Translations under genes and position numbers: made by a program
Shown here: positions 27,242 to 35,705 of the stretch, one piece after another
Layout: each line of letters begins with the position of its first letter
Numbering within the stretch: the first letter of the stretch is position 1
Assembly: GCA_040901445.1 (NCBI GenBank)
Contig: JBBDYQ010000015.1
Coordinates: 186,001-250,000, forward strand
Length of the DNA: 64,000 nucleotides
DNA from: Thermoleophilaceae bacterium
GTDB lineage: Bacteria > Actinomycetota > Thermoleophilia > Solirubrobacterales > Thermoleophilaceae
Direction of reading: 5' to 3'
The notes under the pieces: model-generated
The model's database searches: none
What the model was told of the DNA's origin: nothing
What the model saw: the letters and a program-made list of their open reading frames with translations, nothing else

Positions 27242-28963
27242 CTAACGGGGCCGCAGCACGAACAGCCCCTGCTCGATCCCGCTCACCACCACCACGCCCG
27301 ACTCGTAGTACGGGAAGTTGCTCCAGGCGCCGTTGAACTCCGGCTCGTCGTCGGCCGGGTAGACGTCGAAGAATCCGGTCTCCGTCAGCTCGCCCGCCGC
27401 CGCGCTGGAGGCGTCCAGCACTCGCAGGCCCGAGCGGTAGTTGGCCTGGAAGACGGTGTCGCCCTTCGTGTAGAGGTTGTGGTCGATCGAGGTGGACTCG
27501 CCCGGATGGGCGGCCACCAGCCGCGGCGCGTCGAGGAACTCGACGTTCCAGATGTAGGTGGTCGTCTGCTCCACCTGCTCGTCCACCTCGTCCAGCTCGT
27601 CGTCCACCAGGAAGTGGCTGCCGTCCTCGGTGAGCCAGCCCTGGTGCGTGTACGACGCGCCGGGGTAGGTCTCGCGCGCGAGCTGCACCGGGTTCGACTT
27701 GTCGGTGACGTCCGCGATCGTGAGCGTGTCCTCGTTCGAGCTGAGGCAGATCTCGCGCCCGTGGAAGCGCTCGTCGGGGCCGTCGTAGTTCACGCACTGG
27801 GTGTCGTGGGTGTAGCCGTCCTCGGAGACGCAGCCCGCGAACTTCGGGTCCTTCGGATCGCGGATGTCGATCATGTGCGGGCCCCCGCCGCCGCAGGTGG
27901 AGGTGCCGATCGCGTACGCGAAGCCGGAGTCCTCGTTGATCGCGATGTTGTGCGCGTTGTCCAGCGTGCGCAGTCGGGTCGGATCCGGCCCGAGCTCGAC
28001 CACGCTGGTGGGCCCGTCCAGCGTGTACGAGTAGTGCGCGTCCTCCGTCCACGTGCGCGGCTCGCTCACGCCGCGCAGGCGGGTGAGGTCGAACACCTGC
28101 ATCCCGTGGAGCGGCTCCTCGCTCACCACGAAGGCGTGGTTCTCGTACACCTTCACGTCGCGCCAGACGTTGAAGATCGTCTCGACGGGCTGGTGCGAGG
28201 GCAGGTCGCCCAGGTACACCGGGGCCTCGGCGTCGGTGATGTCGACGAAGGCGGTGCCACTGGTCTTGCCCATCAGCGCGTACTCGCGGCCGGTCTCCGG
28301 GTCGGTCCAGCCCCAGATGTCGTTGCCCTGGCCGCCACCGATCGAGTCGAGCGGCAGGAAGCTCGCCAGGTCCACGTTCTCGCACGGGAAGGGGCCCGCC
28401 AGGCCGTCCACGCAGTCGAGGCCCGAGACCGGCTCGGTGGGCACGTCCCCGCCCTCGGGTCCCACGATCGCGCGGCTCTCCACGAACGCACCGCCCTGGT
28501 AGGCGGAGTCGGTCACCTGGTACGGGTTGATCTCCACGAAGTAGGTGCCGCTCGCGTCGTTGATGAAGACGCGCTCGCTGGTAGTGCCCGGATTCAGCGA
28601 GCTGCCGACCTCGTTGAAGTCCTCGTCATAGACGGTGAGGTCGAAGTCGTCCGCCTCGCTCTCCCAGGCGATCCTCACCTCGACGCCGCCCTTGTTCGTC
28701 TCCCAATGGGCGGGATCGATGTCCACGTTCAGCTCGAAGTGGTCGCAGACCGTGTCGGTGGGGAGCGCGCACGCGTCGCGGGCCACGGTGGATCCCACGG
28801 GATAGGACTCCCCGTCCCAGCCGCTCGAGCGCTCGTCGAGCGAGACGGTGCCCTTCGACGGATCGGCGGCTCCGGCGCCGCCCACCGCGGCGATCAGCCC
28901 GCCGATGGTGAGGACGACGGCGGCCAGCAGCGCAAGGCGTGGGACGACCCGATTCTCCGGCAT
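27242..28963 (-). CDS. Exported choice-of-anchor-B / LVIVD-repeat protein
   Basis: This 573-residue protein has an N-terminal signal segment (LALLAAVVLTIGGLIAAVGG) and a beta-sandwich domain resembling pre-peptidase C-terminal domains (DDFDLTVYDEDFNEVG, GTYFVEINPY). The repeat body has the family signature WGWTDPETGREYALMGKTSGTAFVDITDAEAPVYLG, quoted here in pieces: WGWTDPETGREYALMG and GTAFVDITDAEAPVYLG. These are typical of choice-of-anchor B proteins, which are extracellular and of unknown function. A GGGAG ribosome site precedes the ATG. It is convergent with pccA across the hairpin repeat. Confidence 0.78.
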   Translation of the reverse strand: MPENRVVPRLALLAAVVLTIGGLIAAVGGAGAADPSKGTVSLDERSSGWDGESYPVGSTVARDACALPTDTVCDHFELNVDIDPAHWETNKGGVEVRIAWESEADDFDLTVYDEDFNEVGSSLNPGTTSERVFINDASGTYFVEINPYQVTDSAYQGGAFVESRAIVGPEGGDVPTEPVSGLDCVDGLAGPFPCENVDLASFLPLDSIGGGQGNDIWGWTDPETGREYALMGKTSGTAFVDITDAEAPVYLGDLPSHQPVETIFNVWRDVKVYENHAFVVSEEPLHGMQVFDLTRLRGVSEPRTWTEDAHYSYTLDGPTSVVELGPDPTRLRTLDNAHNIAINEDSGFAYAIGTSTCGGGGPHMIDIRDPKDPKFAGCVSEDGYTHDTQCVNYDGPDERFHGREICLSSNEDTLTIADVTDKSNPVQLARETYPGASYTHQGWLTEDGSHFLVDDELDEVDEQVEQTTTYIWNVEFLDAPRLVAAHPGESTSIDHNLYTKGDTVFQANYRSGLRVLDASSAAAGELTETGFFDVYPADDEPEFNGAWSNFPYYESGVVVVSGIEQGLFVLRPR

Positions 28964-29107
28964 GCAGTTGCTCCCTGTCTGGGGCGGCCCGCCCCGGATC
29001 CCGCATCCGGCGGCGGCGACCGCGATCTTCTGGATCGCTCCCTACCCACTTCGGTAAAGAACAATGCCCATTCTGGAAGAGGCGGCGGAGATGTAGCCTC
29101 ACGCCGC

Positions 29108-30295
29108 GTGAGCCACCGGACGGCCGGCCGCCGCCGGCGCCTCATCCCGCTCGTTCTCGCCACCACGGCCACCCAGGCCAGCATCGTCGTGCTCGTGCCG
29201 ATCCTCGCCGAGATAGGGCGCGACCTCGGCGCGTCCGTCAGCGCCACCGGGCAGGCGCGCACGATCCTGGCGGCCACCGCGGTGATGGCGTCGCTGGCCA
29301 TCGGGCCGCTGATCGACCGTCTCGGCGTGCGGCCGCTGATCATCTGGGGCGGCGCGCTGGCGCTCGCCGGAGCCGCCGCCACGGCCGCCGCGCCGTCGCT
29401 CGCCTTCTTCTACGCGGCGCATGTGCTCACCGGCCTGGGCGTGGCCTGCCTGCTGTCGGCCGGCTTCGCCGGGGTGGCGGCGTGGTTCGACGACCGCGAC
29501 GGGCCCTGGGCCGTGGGCTACGTGGTGGCCGCGCAGTCCGTCGCATGGCTCGTGGGCAACCCGATCGTCGGGCTGCTGTCCGAGCTGGGCTCCTGGCGCC
29601 TGGGCTACCTCGTGCCGGGCGCGTTCGCGCTGCTCGCGCTGGCCGCCGGCCTCGCCGCGCCGCGCACCCGCCCGGTTCGCGCGCCGGACGCGCGCTCGGG
29701 GCTTGCCGCCGTGCTGCGCGACCCCAGCGCCCGCGCCTGGACGCTGGCCGAGCTCGTGGCCTACTCGGCGTGGACGGCCGAGCTCACCTACGCGGGCGCC
29801 TTCTACGTGCAGAGCTACGGCGTGAGCGAGGCGGGCGTGGGGCTGCTGCTGGCGGTGGGCTCGCTGGCGTTCATGTTCGCCACGCTGCGCACGGCCCGGC
29901 TGGCGGAGCGCTTCGACCGCCGCCGCCTGATCGTGGTGTCCGCCCTGGTCATGGGGCTGATGCTCGTGCCGATACTCAACCTCACCCCGTCGGTGTGGTT
30001 CACGCTCGGCCTGTTCTTCGTCATGGCGATGTTCGCCGGGGTGCGCTCCACCGGGGCCAGCGCCCTCGGCCTGTCCCAGCTCCCCGACCAGGCGGGCAGC
30101 ATGATGGCGGCCCGCACCGCCAGCGCCCAGCTCGGCTACATGGCGGGCGCGGGCGCGGGCGGCCTGGTGCTCGCCCTCGGCGGCTTCGGCGCGCTGGGCT
30201 TCGCGCTCTGCGCCGGCATGGTTGCCTCCGCCGCCCTCATCGCCCGCGTCAGCGACCCGCGCGCGGCGCAAGTTCTCGCCCCCCGATCCCGTTGA
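29108..30295 (+). CDS. Major facilitator superfamily transporter
   Basis: This 395-residue protein has about twelve membrane helices and the MFS loop signature GPLIDRLGVRPLI between helices 2 and 3, with a weaker copy (RLAERFDRRRLIV) between 8 and 9. It resembles drug/metabolite exporters of the CynX/YnfM-like group; substrate unknown. The GTG at 29108 is supported by a TAGCCT box 8 bases upstream, giving a leaderless transcript, and by a basic N-terminus before helix 1. The next gene starts five bases after its stop. Confidence 0.85.
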   Translation: MSHRTAGRRRRLIPLVLATTATQASIVVLVPILAEIGRDLGASVSATGQARTILAATAVMASLAIGPLIDRLGVRPLIIWGGALALAGAAATAAAPSLAFFYAAHVLTGLGVACLLSAGFAGVAAWFDDRDGPWAVGYVVAAQSVAWLVGNPIVGLLSELGSWRLGYLVPGAFALLALAAGLAAPRTRPVRAPDARSGLAAVLRDPSARAWTLAELVAYSAWTAELTYAGAFYVQSYGVSEAGVGLLLAVGSLAFMFATLRTARLAERFDRRRLIVVSALVMGLMLVPILNLTPSVWFTLGLFFVMAMFAGVRSTGASALGLSQLPDQAGSMMAARTASAQLGYMAGAGAGGLVLALGGFGALGFALCAGMVASAALIARVSDPRAAQVLAPRSR

Positions 30296-30299
30296 AGAG

Positions 30300-32288
30300 G
30301 TGGAGGAGAGTGACGCGATCCCGGGTCTGATCATCCGTTCCGTTGCCGCGAGCGCGCTGGCCGTGCTCGCCTTCGCCTGCCCGGCGCTCGCCGCGCCGGC
30401 GCGCGAGACCGAGCCGATCGTGCTGCACGGGCACGACCTCGCCGACTGGTCCGCGCGCTCGAACCACACGCTGCGGCTGCCCCTGCTCGACCTCGCCGAC
30501 TGCCAGAGCTTCGACGAGGACTGCGAGCACAACCAATACGCCGAGCCGCAGCTCGACACCCAGGAGCCGGCCCCGCAGGAGGGCACGCCCGTCGACAGGC
30601 TGCTCGGCTACCGCTGGAACGGCGGCTGGCAGCAGATCCCGTTCCAGGTGGACGAGCGCTTCGAGCGCTACCTCGCCAACCCGGCCTCCGGATTCTCCGT
30701 CTACTCGGGCGAGGACCGCCACACCACCTACGCCTTCCAGCGCGAGGGCTTCCGCTGGACCGAGAGCGATCCGGCCGACCCGTGCCAGGCGCGCCCGGCC
30801 TCGCCGCCGGCGGCGGATCCCGTGCAGGGCCTCGACGATGACGACGAGCTGACCTTCATGGCCCGCGACGCCAGCCGTGCGGCGCCTGAGGGTGCCGCCC
30901 TGCCCGACGGCATCGAGGCCGCGCGGCGCGTGGCGGTCGCCGACCCGCTGCAGCCCACCGACGAGCTGCGCTACGTCTACGTGATGCTCGCCGCCGCGGA
31001 TGGGCCCGCCCCGGCGTTCGGCGCCTCGAACGGCTACGTGCAGTACGAGCGCGACGCCAACGCCGACACCTTCGAGAAGTCGGAGTCCAGCTACGACGGC
31101 TACGGCAACGCCGCCCGCGGCACCGTGTGCGACGACGAGGGCAACGTGGTGGGCACCGACGAGCGCCGCCGCCCCCGCGACACGGCCTGGATCACCACCG
31201 ACCGCTACCGCTTCCGCTACGACGGCCGCTGGCTCATGACCCAGATCCGCATCTCCGGCGATGGCGGCGCCAGCTACGGCCCCGACCTGGTCGACCGCTG
31301 GAAGGCGCGCGCCTTCGCCCAGGACCCCGGTTCGGAGACGCCCTGCTGCGGCTTCGAGGAGGAGGACACCAACTGGGGCGGGTCGAGCACGCTGCTCGGC
31401 GAGCTGTCGGGCCCGGTGCGCACGATCCGCGAGACCTGGGGCGCGGACTCCGGCACCAACGTCATCCGTCGCGAGACCTTCTACCGCGACGAGCTGCGGC
31501 AGGCCAACTACCTGCGCGTGCATCCCATCCCGCCGCTGGACGGCATCTACGCGCAGTGGGACTTCAACGCCGGGCAGGTCACACGCTTCTACAACTCGAA
31601 GCTCCCCGACGGCGTGCCCGTGGACGGGCGCAACGACGAGCTCATCGGCAACCTCGACGACCCCTGCAACGAGCGCTACGACGGCAACTCCACGAGCGTG
31701 TTCGACCAGGGCTTCCGCAGCATCTACCGCGATCTGCAGCTGTGCGAGCTGCTGCCCTACCACCAGAGCGTCGACATCCCGGACCTCACCTTCTCCGAGC
31801 CCAACGCCGGGCTGGGCTGGAACCAGACGTCGGGCCCCGCGGGAACGATCGTCGACCGCTACAGCGCCCGCCTGGAGGACGCAACGCCCGGTGGCGTGCT
31901 GCAGTCCCTGCTCGCCGTGCCCTACTACCGCGACGACGCCTGCTTCGACGACGGCACGGGGTCAGACCCCGGGCCGAAGGTGCGGCTGCGCTCGGGCGAC
32001 GAGCCCGACACCTACGGCGACCCACCGCAGCCGCGGGAGTGCTGGGAGCCCGAGGACGGGATCCCGGACGGCTCCGAGCGCTTCTTCCAGGGCAGCATCG
32101 GCACGCACGGCCTGCACCTGCTGCTGATCGCCGAGTCCGACAACCTGCGCCTCACCATCCCGACCACCGAGATCGTGGGCGAGCAGCGGATGGTGATGCT
32201 GCCCGGCGACCTCGGCAACGTGGGCGCCCGCTACGGCCAGGGCTTCGAGCGCCCGCTCGTACCCGTGATCACGCCTGTCGCCGGGTAG
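30300..32288 (+). CDS. Large exported protein of unknown function
   Basis: This protein of about 660 residues has a hydrophobic export segment (LIIRSVAASALAVLAFACPALA) and then a long Asp/Tyr/Arg-rich body with several Cys (LADCQSFDEDCEH, CCGFEEEDTN, DPCNERYDG). I recognise no family. The start is uncertain: the GTG at 30300 gives an acidic leader unusual before a signal peptide, and the GGAGGAGAG at 30302-30310 would better serve a non-standard ATC (30318) or CTG (30327). Its end abuts the convergent metallo-protein gene with no gap. A GGGGTCAG palindrome lies inside the gene. Confidence 0.6.
   Translation: MEESDAIPGLIIRSVAASALAVLAFACPALAAPARETEPIVLHGHDLADWSARSNHTLRLPLLDLADCQSFDEDCEHNQYAEPQLDTQEPAPQEGTPVDRLLGYRWNGGWQQIPFQVDERFERYLANPASGFSVYSGEDRHTTYAFQREGFRWTESDPADPCQARPASPPAADPVQGLDDDDELTFMARDASRAAPEGAALPDGIEAARRVAVADPLQPTDELRYVYVMLAAADGPAPAFGASNGYVQYERDANADTFEKSESSYDGYGNAARGTVCDDEGNVVGTDERRRPRDTAWITTDRYRFRYDGRWLMTQIRISGDGGASYGPDLVDRWKARAFAQDPGSETPCCGFEEEDTNWGGSSTLLGELSGPVRTIRETWGADSGTNVIRRETFYRDELRQANYLRVHPIPPLDGIYAQWDFNAGQVTRFYNSKLPDGVPVDGRNDELIGNLDDPCNERYDGNSTSVFDQGFRSIYRDLQLCELLPYHQSVDIPDLTFSEPNAGLGWNQTSGPAGTIVDRYSARLEDATPGGVLQSLLAVPYYRDDACFDDGTGSDPGPKVRLRSGDEPDTYGDPPQPRECWEPEDGIPDGSERFFQGSIGTHGLHLLLIAESDNLRLTIPTTEIVGEQRMVMLPGDLGNVGARYGQGFERPLVPVITPVAG
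31957..31971. repeat. 15-base palindrome CGGGGTCAGACCCCG inside a coding region
   Basis: Seven-base arms flank a single central A. It encodes the Gly-Ser-Asp-Pro part of the exported protein without breaking the frame. It shares the GGGGTCAG core with the hairpin at 27161-27226, hinting at one repeat family. Confidence 0.5.
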
Positions 32289-34067
32289 TCAGCCGAGCGG
32301 CTCCACGTAGATCGGGCTCGACACGGCCTCGATCGTGGTGGTGCGCTGCAGCTGGAGCCCCCAGCGCCCCGGCACGGGCAGGGTGAAGGGGAACGTGAAG
32401 TCGTCGCCGAGCACCGGCACCACGAAGACCGGCAGGCCGTTCCAGGTGACCAGAAGCTCGTAGGGATCGGGCTTCTTCGGGTCGCGCCCCGACAGCGGCG
32501 CCGCCCCGAGCACCCGGGCGGTGAACTCCACCGGGCCCGACGTGCGCAGCGTGTCGCCCATGATCGCGGGCGGCCCGCCAGACCCCGCCCTGCGCGCCTC
32601 GAAGCGCAGGTCCGGCCCGTCGTTGCCATACAGCTTCACGTATGTGTGCCCCGCCTCGACCCCGCGCTGGATGCCGTCCTCCGACAGCTCGTCCGCGTAC
32701 ACGACCGTGGTGGCCTGACCCAGCGGCGCCTGTGTGATCGGGTCGTCGGCCCGGCCGGCGCGGTGGGAGTCGCTCACGCCCACGGCGGCGATCTTCGCCC
32801 CCGTGGACAGCGCGTGCTCGTAGAACGCGAGCGCGGTGACGGTGAACGGGTTGGGGCCGATCTTCAGAGGGTCCTTGAGCCCCGCCGGCCCGGTGGCGAT
32901 CTCGATGGCGTCCACGTTCCGGTAGTCCGTCTCGCGGTCGGAGTAGTCCCACGGGCAGCCGCGGCAGAGGAACGGGAACAGCGGCACCGCCGACGGGAAG
33001 ATCGTCGGGTGGTTGATCTGGGTCCAGCCGCCCGACTCGTGCACGTCGCGGAAGATCCGTGACGCCGGCTGATTCCCCCGCAGCCCCTGCAGCCGCCCGT
33101 CGGGCAACCGCTCGTACACCGGGCCCGTGCGGTAGTCCACGTAGGCCGCGCTGCCGTGATTGTTGGTGTGGCCGCGGTAGGTGATGATCTCCGAGCTGCG
33201 CTCGATGAGCTTGCCCGGGTAGTCCGCCTGGAAGCGCCCGATCTCGCCCCATGCGCTGTCGGTCACGTAGTCGGAGAGCGTGATGAAGTCCAGCCCGGCC
33301 TCGCCGAACGCGTAGTCGAAGGTTTCGCGCATCGTGGCGTCGCCGATCGCGGAGTGCTCGGCGTGCACGTGGAGGTCGCCCGCGTACCAGCCGGGCTCGG
33401 AGCGCGCGGGCGTGGTGTCGTAGGGCGCCGGCTGGTACGGCTCGTCGGCGTGGGCGGGCGCGTCGCTGAGCTCGATCTCCACGCGCCAGTTCACGCGCCC
33501 GTCCGCGTCGCCCTGCTCGCGCGGCACCACGGCCGCCACGCCCAGCTCCACCGCCCACTCGCCGCCCTGGATCGGGCCCGGGCGGAAGCCGCGCGTGGTC
33601 TTGCCGGCCACATGCCCCTTGGGGCTGGCCAGGTACTGCGCCTCGCTCTTGAAGCCCTCGGCCGAGATCGTGACGTCCGGGTGGCTGGAGCCGCCCCAGC
33701 CGCGGAACTCGTCCTCGCCCCAGAGCGCGCCGGCGGCCGGGCGGGCGTCGTAGATCCCCAGGTCCAGCGTGTGCTTGGCGAGCGACGAGAGCGGCCCGTC
33801 ATTGGCGTCGTAGCAGTACTTCACGCGCACGGAGGTCGTGCCCGCGGGCACGTCGAAGGGCACGAGCACGTAGCTGCCCTGCCGGTCGCTCGAGAAGCTG
33901 CCGCTGATCACGCGATCCGGAGCGATGGCGGCGCCGTCGCACTCGCCCTCGGGCGTGATGGCGGCCGCGCGCACCGCGGCGGTGCCGTGCGCGCCCGCCC
34001 CATGCCCCAGCGCGCCGGCCGGCAACGCCAGCAGCGCGAGGAGCGCGATCCCTGCCAATCGGCCCAC
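32289..34067 (-). CDS. Exported CehA/McbA-type metallohydrolase (PHP-like)
   Basis: This 592-residue protein has a signal peptide (LAGIALLALLALPAGALG), an N-terminal beta domain (about 30-210) and a PHP-like metal domain. Its metal motifs are WYAGDLHVHAEHS, ITYRGHTNNHG, WTQINHP and GVSDSHRAG, the His/Asp ligand sets of CehA/McbA-family hydrolases, followed by a beta-sandwich tail. Known relatives cleave carbaryl or phosphoesters; the natural substrate is unknown. The GTG at 34067 is chosen over the ATG at 34091 because a TACACT box lies 6 bases upstream and it gives a more regular signal peptide. Confidence 0.82.
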   Translation of the reverse strand: MGRLAGIALLALLALPAGALGHGAGAHGTAAVRAAAITPEGECDGAAIAPDRVISGSFSSDRQGSYVLVPFDVPAGTTSVRVKYCYDANDGPLSSLAKHTLDLGIYDARPAAGALWGEDEFRGWGGSSHPDVTISAEGFKSEAQYLASPKGHVAGKTTRGFRPGPIQGGEWAVELGVAAVVPREQGDADGRVNWRVEIELSDAPAHADEPYQPAPYDTTPARSEPGWYAGDLHVHAEHSAIGDATMRETFDYAFGEAGLDFITLSDYVTDSAWGEIGRFQADYPGKLIERSSEIITYRGHTNNHGSAAYVDYRTGPVYERLPDGRLQGLRGNQPASRIFRDVHESGGWTQINHPTIFPSAVPLFPFLCRGCPWDYSDRETDYRNVDAIEIATGPAGLKDPLKIGPNPFTVTALAFYEHALSTGAKIAAVGVSDSHRAGRADDPITQAPLGQATTVVYADELSEDGIQRGVEAGHTYVKLYGNDGPDLRFEARRAGSGGPPAIMGDTLRTSGPVEFTARVLGAAPLSGRDPKKPDPYELLVTWNGLPVFVVPVLGDDFTFPFTLPVPGRWGLQLQRTTTIEAVSSPIYVEPLG

Positions 34068-34073
34068 ACGCCA

Positions 34074-34083
34074 AGTGTAGGGT
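34074..34083. promoter_or_regulatory. Divergent -10 boxes sharing one TA (AGTGTAGGGT)
   Basis: The minus-strand box TACACT (34074-34079) lies 6 bases before the GTG at 34067. The plus-strand box TAGGGT (34078-34083) lies 6 bases before the ATG at 34090. They share the TA at 34078-34079, the same geometry as at 17045-17054 and 44056-44065. The plus-strand gene is truncated but its promoter is intact. Confidence 0.5.
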
Positions 34084-34089
34084 GCGGCC

Positions 34090-34212
34090 ATGGACTACGA
34101 AGCGGTTCGCGCGGGCCTCGAAGCGGCCATCCCGTTCAACAACCACGTGGGGCTCGAGGTCGTCGAGGTGGCCGAGGTCACGGTGGACTGGCACGTCCGC
34201 CGCAACGCCTGA
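34090..34212 (+). pseudogene. N-terminal remnant of a hotdog-fold thioesterase
   Basis: Only 40 residues remain: MDYEAVRAGLEAAIPFNNHV continuing GLEVVEVAEVTVDWHVRRNA, then a stop. The first 28 match the opening helix and strand of PaaI/DUF4442-type acyl-CoA thioesterases; the catalytic region is absent. The frame runs into the 3' end of the MBL hydrolase gene on the other strand, whose last residues are also atypical, so a deletion seems to have joined the two genes tail to tail around 34180-34210. The upstream TAGGGT box is intact. Confidence 0.6.
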
Positions 34213-34963
34213 CGTTCTCGGCGTGCAGGGCGCGCTGGCGGCCGGTGTCGCGTCCGTCCGGCAGCGCCGGCCGCTCCTCTCCGCGCTCGAGCGCGTCGAG
34301 GTAGGCGCGGTCCTCGTCGAGCACGCGCAGCGCCTGGTCGCGCTCCAGCGGCGAGCCGTGGCCGGGCACGACCGTGGCGGCCCGCTCGACGAGCGGGGCC
34401 AGGCGGTCGAGGGTGGCGCGGTAGTCGCCCAGCCGGTGGACCCCGGGGATCTCCACGTCCGACAGGTAGTCGCCCGGGCACAGCACGCCGCAGAAGGGTG
34501 CGAGGACGGCGGTGCCGTCGGCGGTGTGGCCGTCGGCGGGATGCAGCTCCAGCTCCTCCTCGCCCAGCTCGAGCTTCCCGGGCACCGGGAGCGACTGCCA
34601 GGTGCCAAGCGACAGCGGGCGGGGGCGCGCCACGTAGAGCTCGTCGTCGGAGTCGCGCAGCTCGCGCTGGGCGGCGCCCGGCTCAGCGCGCAGGCGCTCC
34701 GCGGTGGGCTGGCCCACGCCCAGCGCCAGGCCGGGAAAGGCGGCCCGGCCGAGCAGGTGGTCGAAGTCCGCGTGGGTGACCAGCAGCCCCACCGGCTCGA
34801 AGCCCGACTGCGCGAGCAACCGGGGCAGCAGCTCCAGCTCGTCCGGGAAGTAGGGCGAGTCGATGAGCATCGCCTCGCCGCCGGCCCGCAGGGCGATGGC
34901 GTTGGTCTGCCAGAGCCGGCTCGTCACGACCACCGCGTCGCGGTGGACGGCGACGACCCTCAT
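34178..34963 (-). CDS. Metallo-beta-lactamase-fold hydrolase
   Basis: This 261-residue protein has the MBL fold with VTHADFDHLLG (H64, D66, D68, H69), DGHTADGTAV and VPGHGSPLERD. The first metal motif has Asp where the usual HxHxDH has its second His, a variant that may change metal binding. The substrate is unknown; glyoxalase II-like or quorum-lactone-type hydrolysis is possible. The C-terminal eight residues after ENVRR run into the thioesterase remnant and are probably not original. It starts four bases after the HAD gene, forming a two-gene minus-strand operon. Confidence 0.8.
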   Translation of the reverse strand: MRVVAVHRDAVVVTSRLWQTNAIALRAGGEAMLIDSPYFPDELELLPRLLAQSGFEPVGLLVTHADFDHLLGRAAFPGLALGVGQPTAERLRAEPGAAQRELRDSDDELYVARPRPLSLGTWQSLPVPGKLELGEEELELHPADGHTADGTAVLAPFCGVLCPGDYLSDVEIPGVHRLGDYRATLDRLAPLVERAATVVPGHGSPLERDQALRVLDEDRAYLDALERGEERPALPDGRDTGRQRALHAENVRRCGGRASPP

Positions 34964-34967
34964 GCCT

Positions 34968-35651
34968 CTACGCCACGCCGAGCAGCTTGGCGGCCTCGCG
35001 GAGGGTCTTGACTTCCTCCGTGGGCTTCTTCTGGCCGGCCTCGAGCTCCTGCCCGCTGCGGTTGACCCAGATGACCGGCACCTTCTGCTTCAGGCAGGGC
35101 TCGACGTCGGTCTCGTAGCCGCTCGCGACGTGGACCCACTTCTTCTTGCGGTCCTCCAGCCGGCGTGCGCACTCCTTGAAGTGCGCGGGGTCCGGCTTGT
35201 AGCTGCGCACCTGCTGTGCGGTGACCACGAGGTCGAAGTCCACGCGGAAATGCCGCCGGGTGGCGCCGAGCAGCTTGTCGTCGATGTTGGAGATGATCCC
35301 GATCTCGTACTTCTTGGCAAAACGCTCGAGCTGGGCGTTGGTCTCGCGAAAGGCGGACCAGTACGGGACGCTGTTGGGCAGGAACCCGGAGCGCGAGGAC
35401 TCCAGGTCCCACTCGATCTCCTTGGCCGATCGCACCGCAGTGCGGCGCAGCACCTCGGCATAGAGCTCGTACGACCCGCTCTGGATCTCGTGCTGGATGC
35501 TGATGAAGAGCGGGATGACCGTGTCGCGATCCACGGTGAAGCCGTCCCGGTCCGCCTCCGTCTGGTAGGCGTCGTACGCGCCGCCCTCCCAATCGATCAG
35601 GGTGCCGTAGCAGTCGAAGGTGACGAACTGGATGTCCTTGGGAAGGGGCAT
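34968..35651 (-). CDS. HAD hydrolase, haloacid dehalogenase type II-like
   Basis: This 227-residue protein has HAD motif I FDCYGTLIDW (nucleophile D13), motif II GIISNIDD, the Lys in VRSYKPDPAHF and motif IV VHVASGYETDVEP. The CYGTL(I/L)DW form and the helical cap (about 20-110) are typical of L-2-haloacid dehalogenase-like proteins. Whether it dehalogenates or removes phosphate is open; many relatives are phosphatases. The ATG at 35651 begins MPLPKDIQFVTFDC. It is divergent from sucC, with 54 bases between them. Confidence 0.85.
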   Translation of the reverse strand: MPLPKDIQFVTFDCYGTLIDWEGGAYDAYQTEADRDGFTVDRDTVIPLFISIQHEIQSGSYELYAEVLRRTAVRSAKEIEWDLESSRSGFLPNSVPYWSAFRETNAQLERFAKKYEIGIISNIDDKLLGATRRHFRVDFDLVVTAQQVRSYKPDPAHFKECARRLEDRKKKWVHVASGYETDVEPCLKQKVPVIWVNRSGQELEAGQKKPTEEVKTLREAAKLLGVA

Positions 35652-35705
35652 TCGATAGGGTGCGCCGCCCGCCGAGCGGTGCGCGGCGCGGCATTCTACG
35701 GATTC

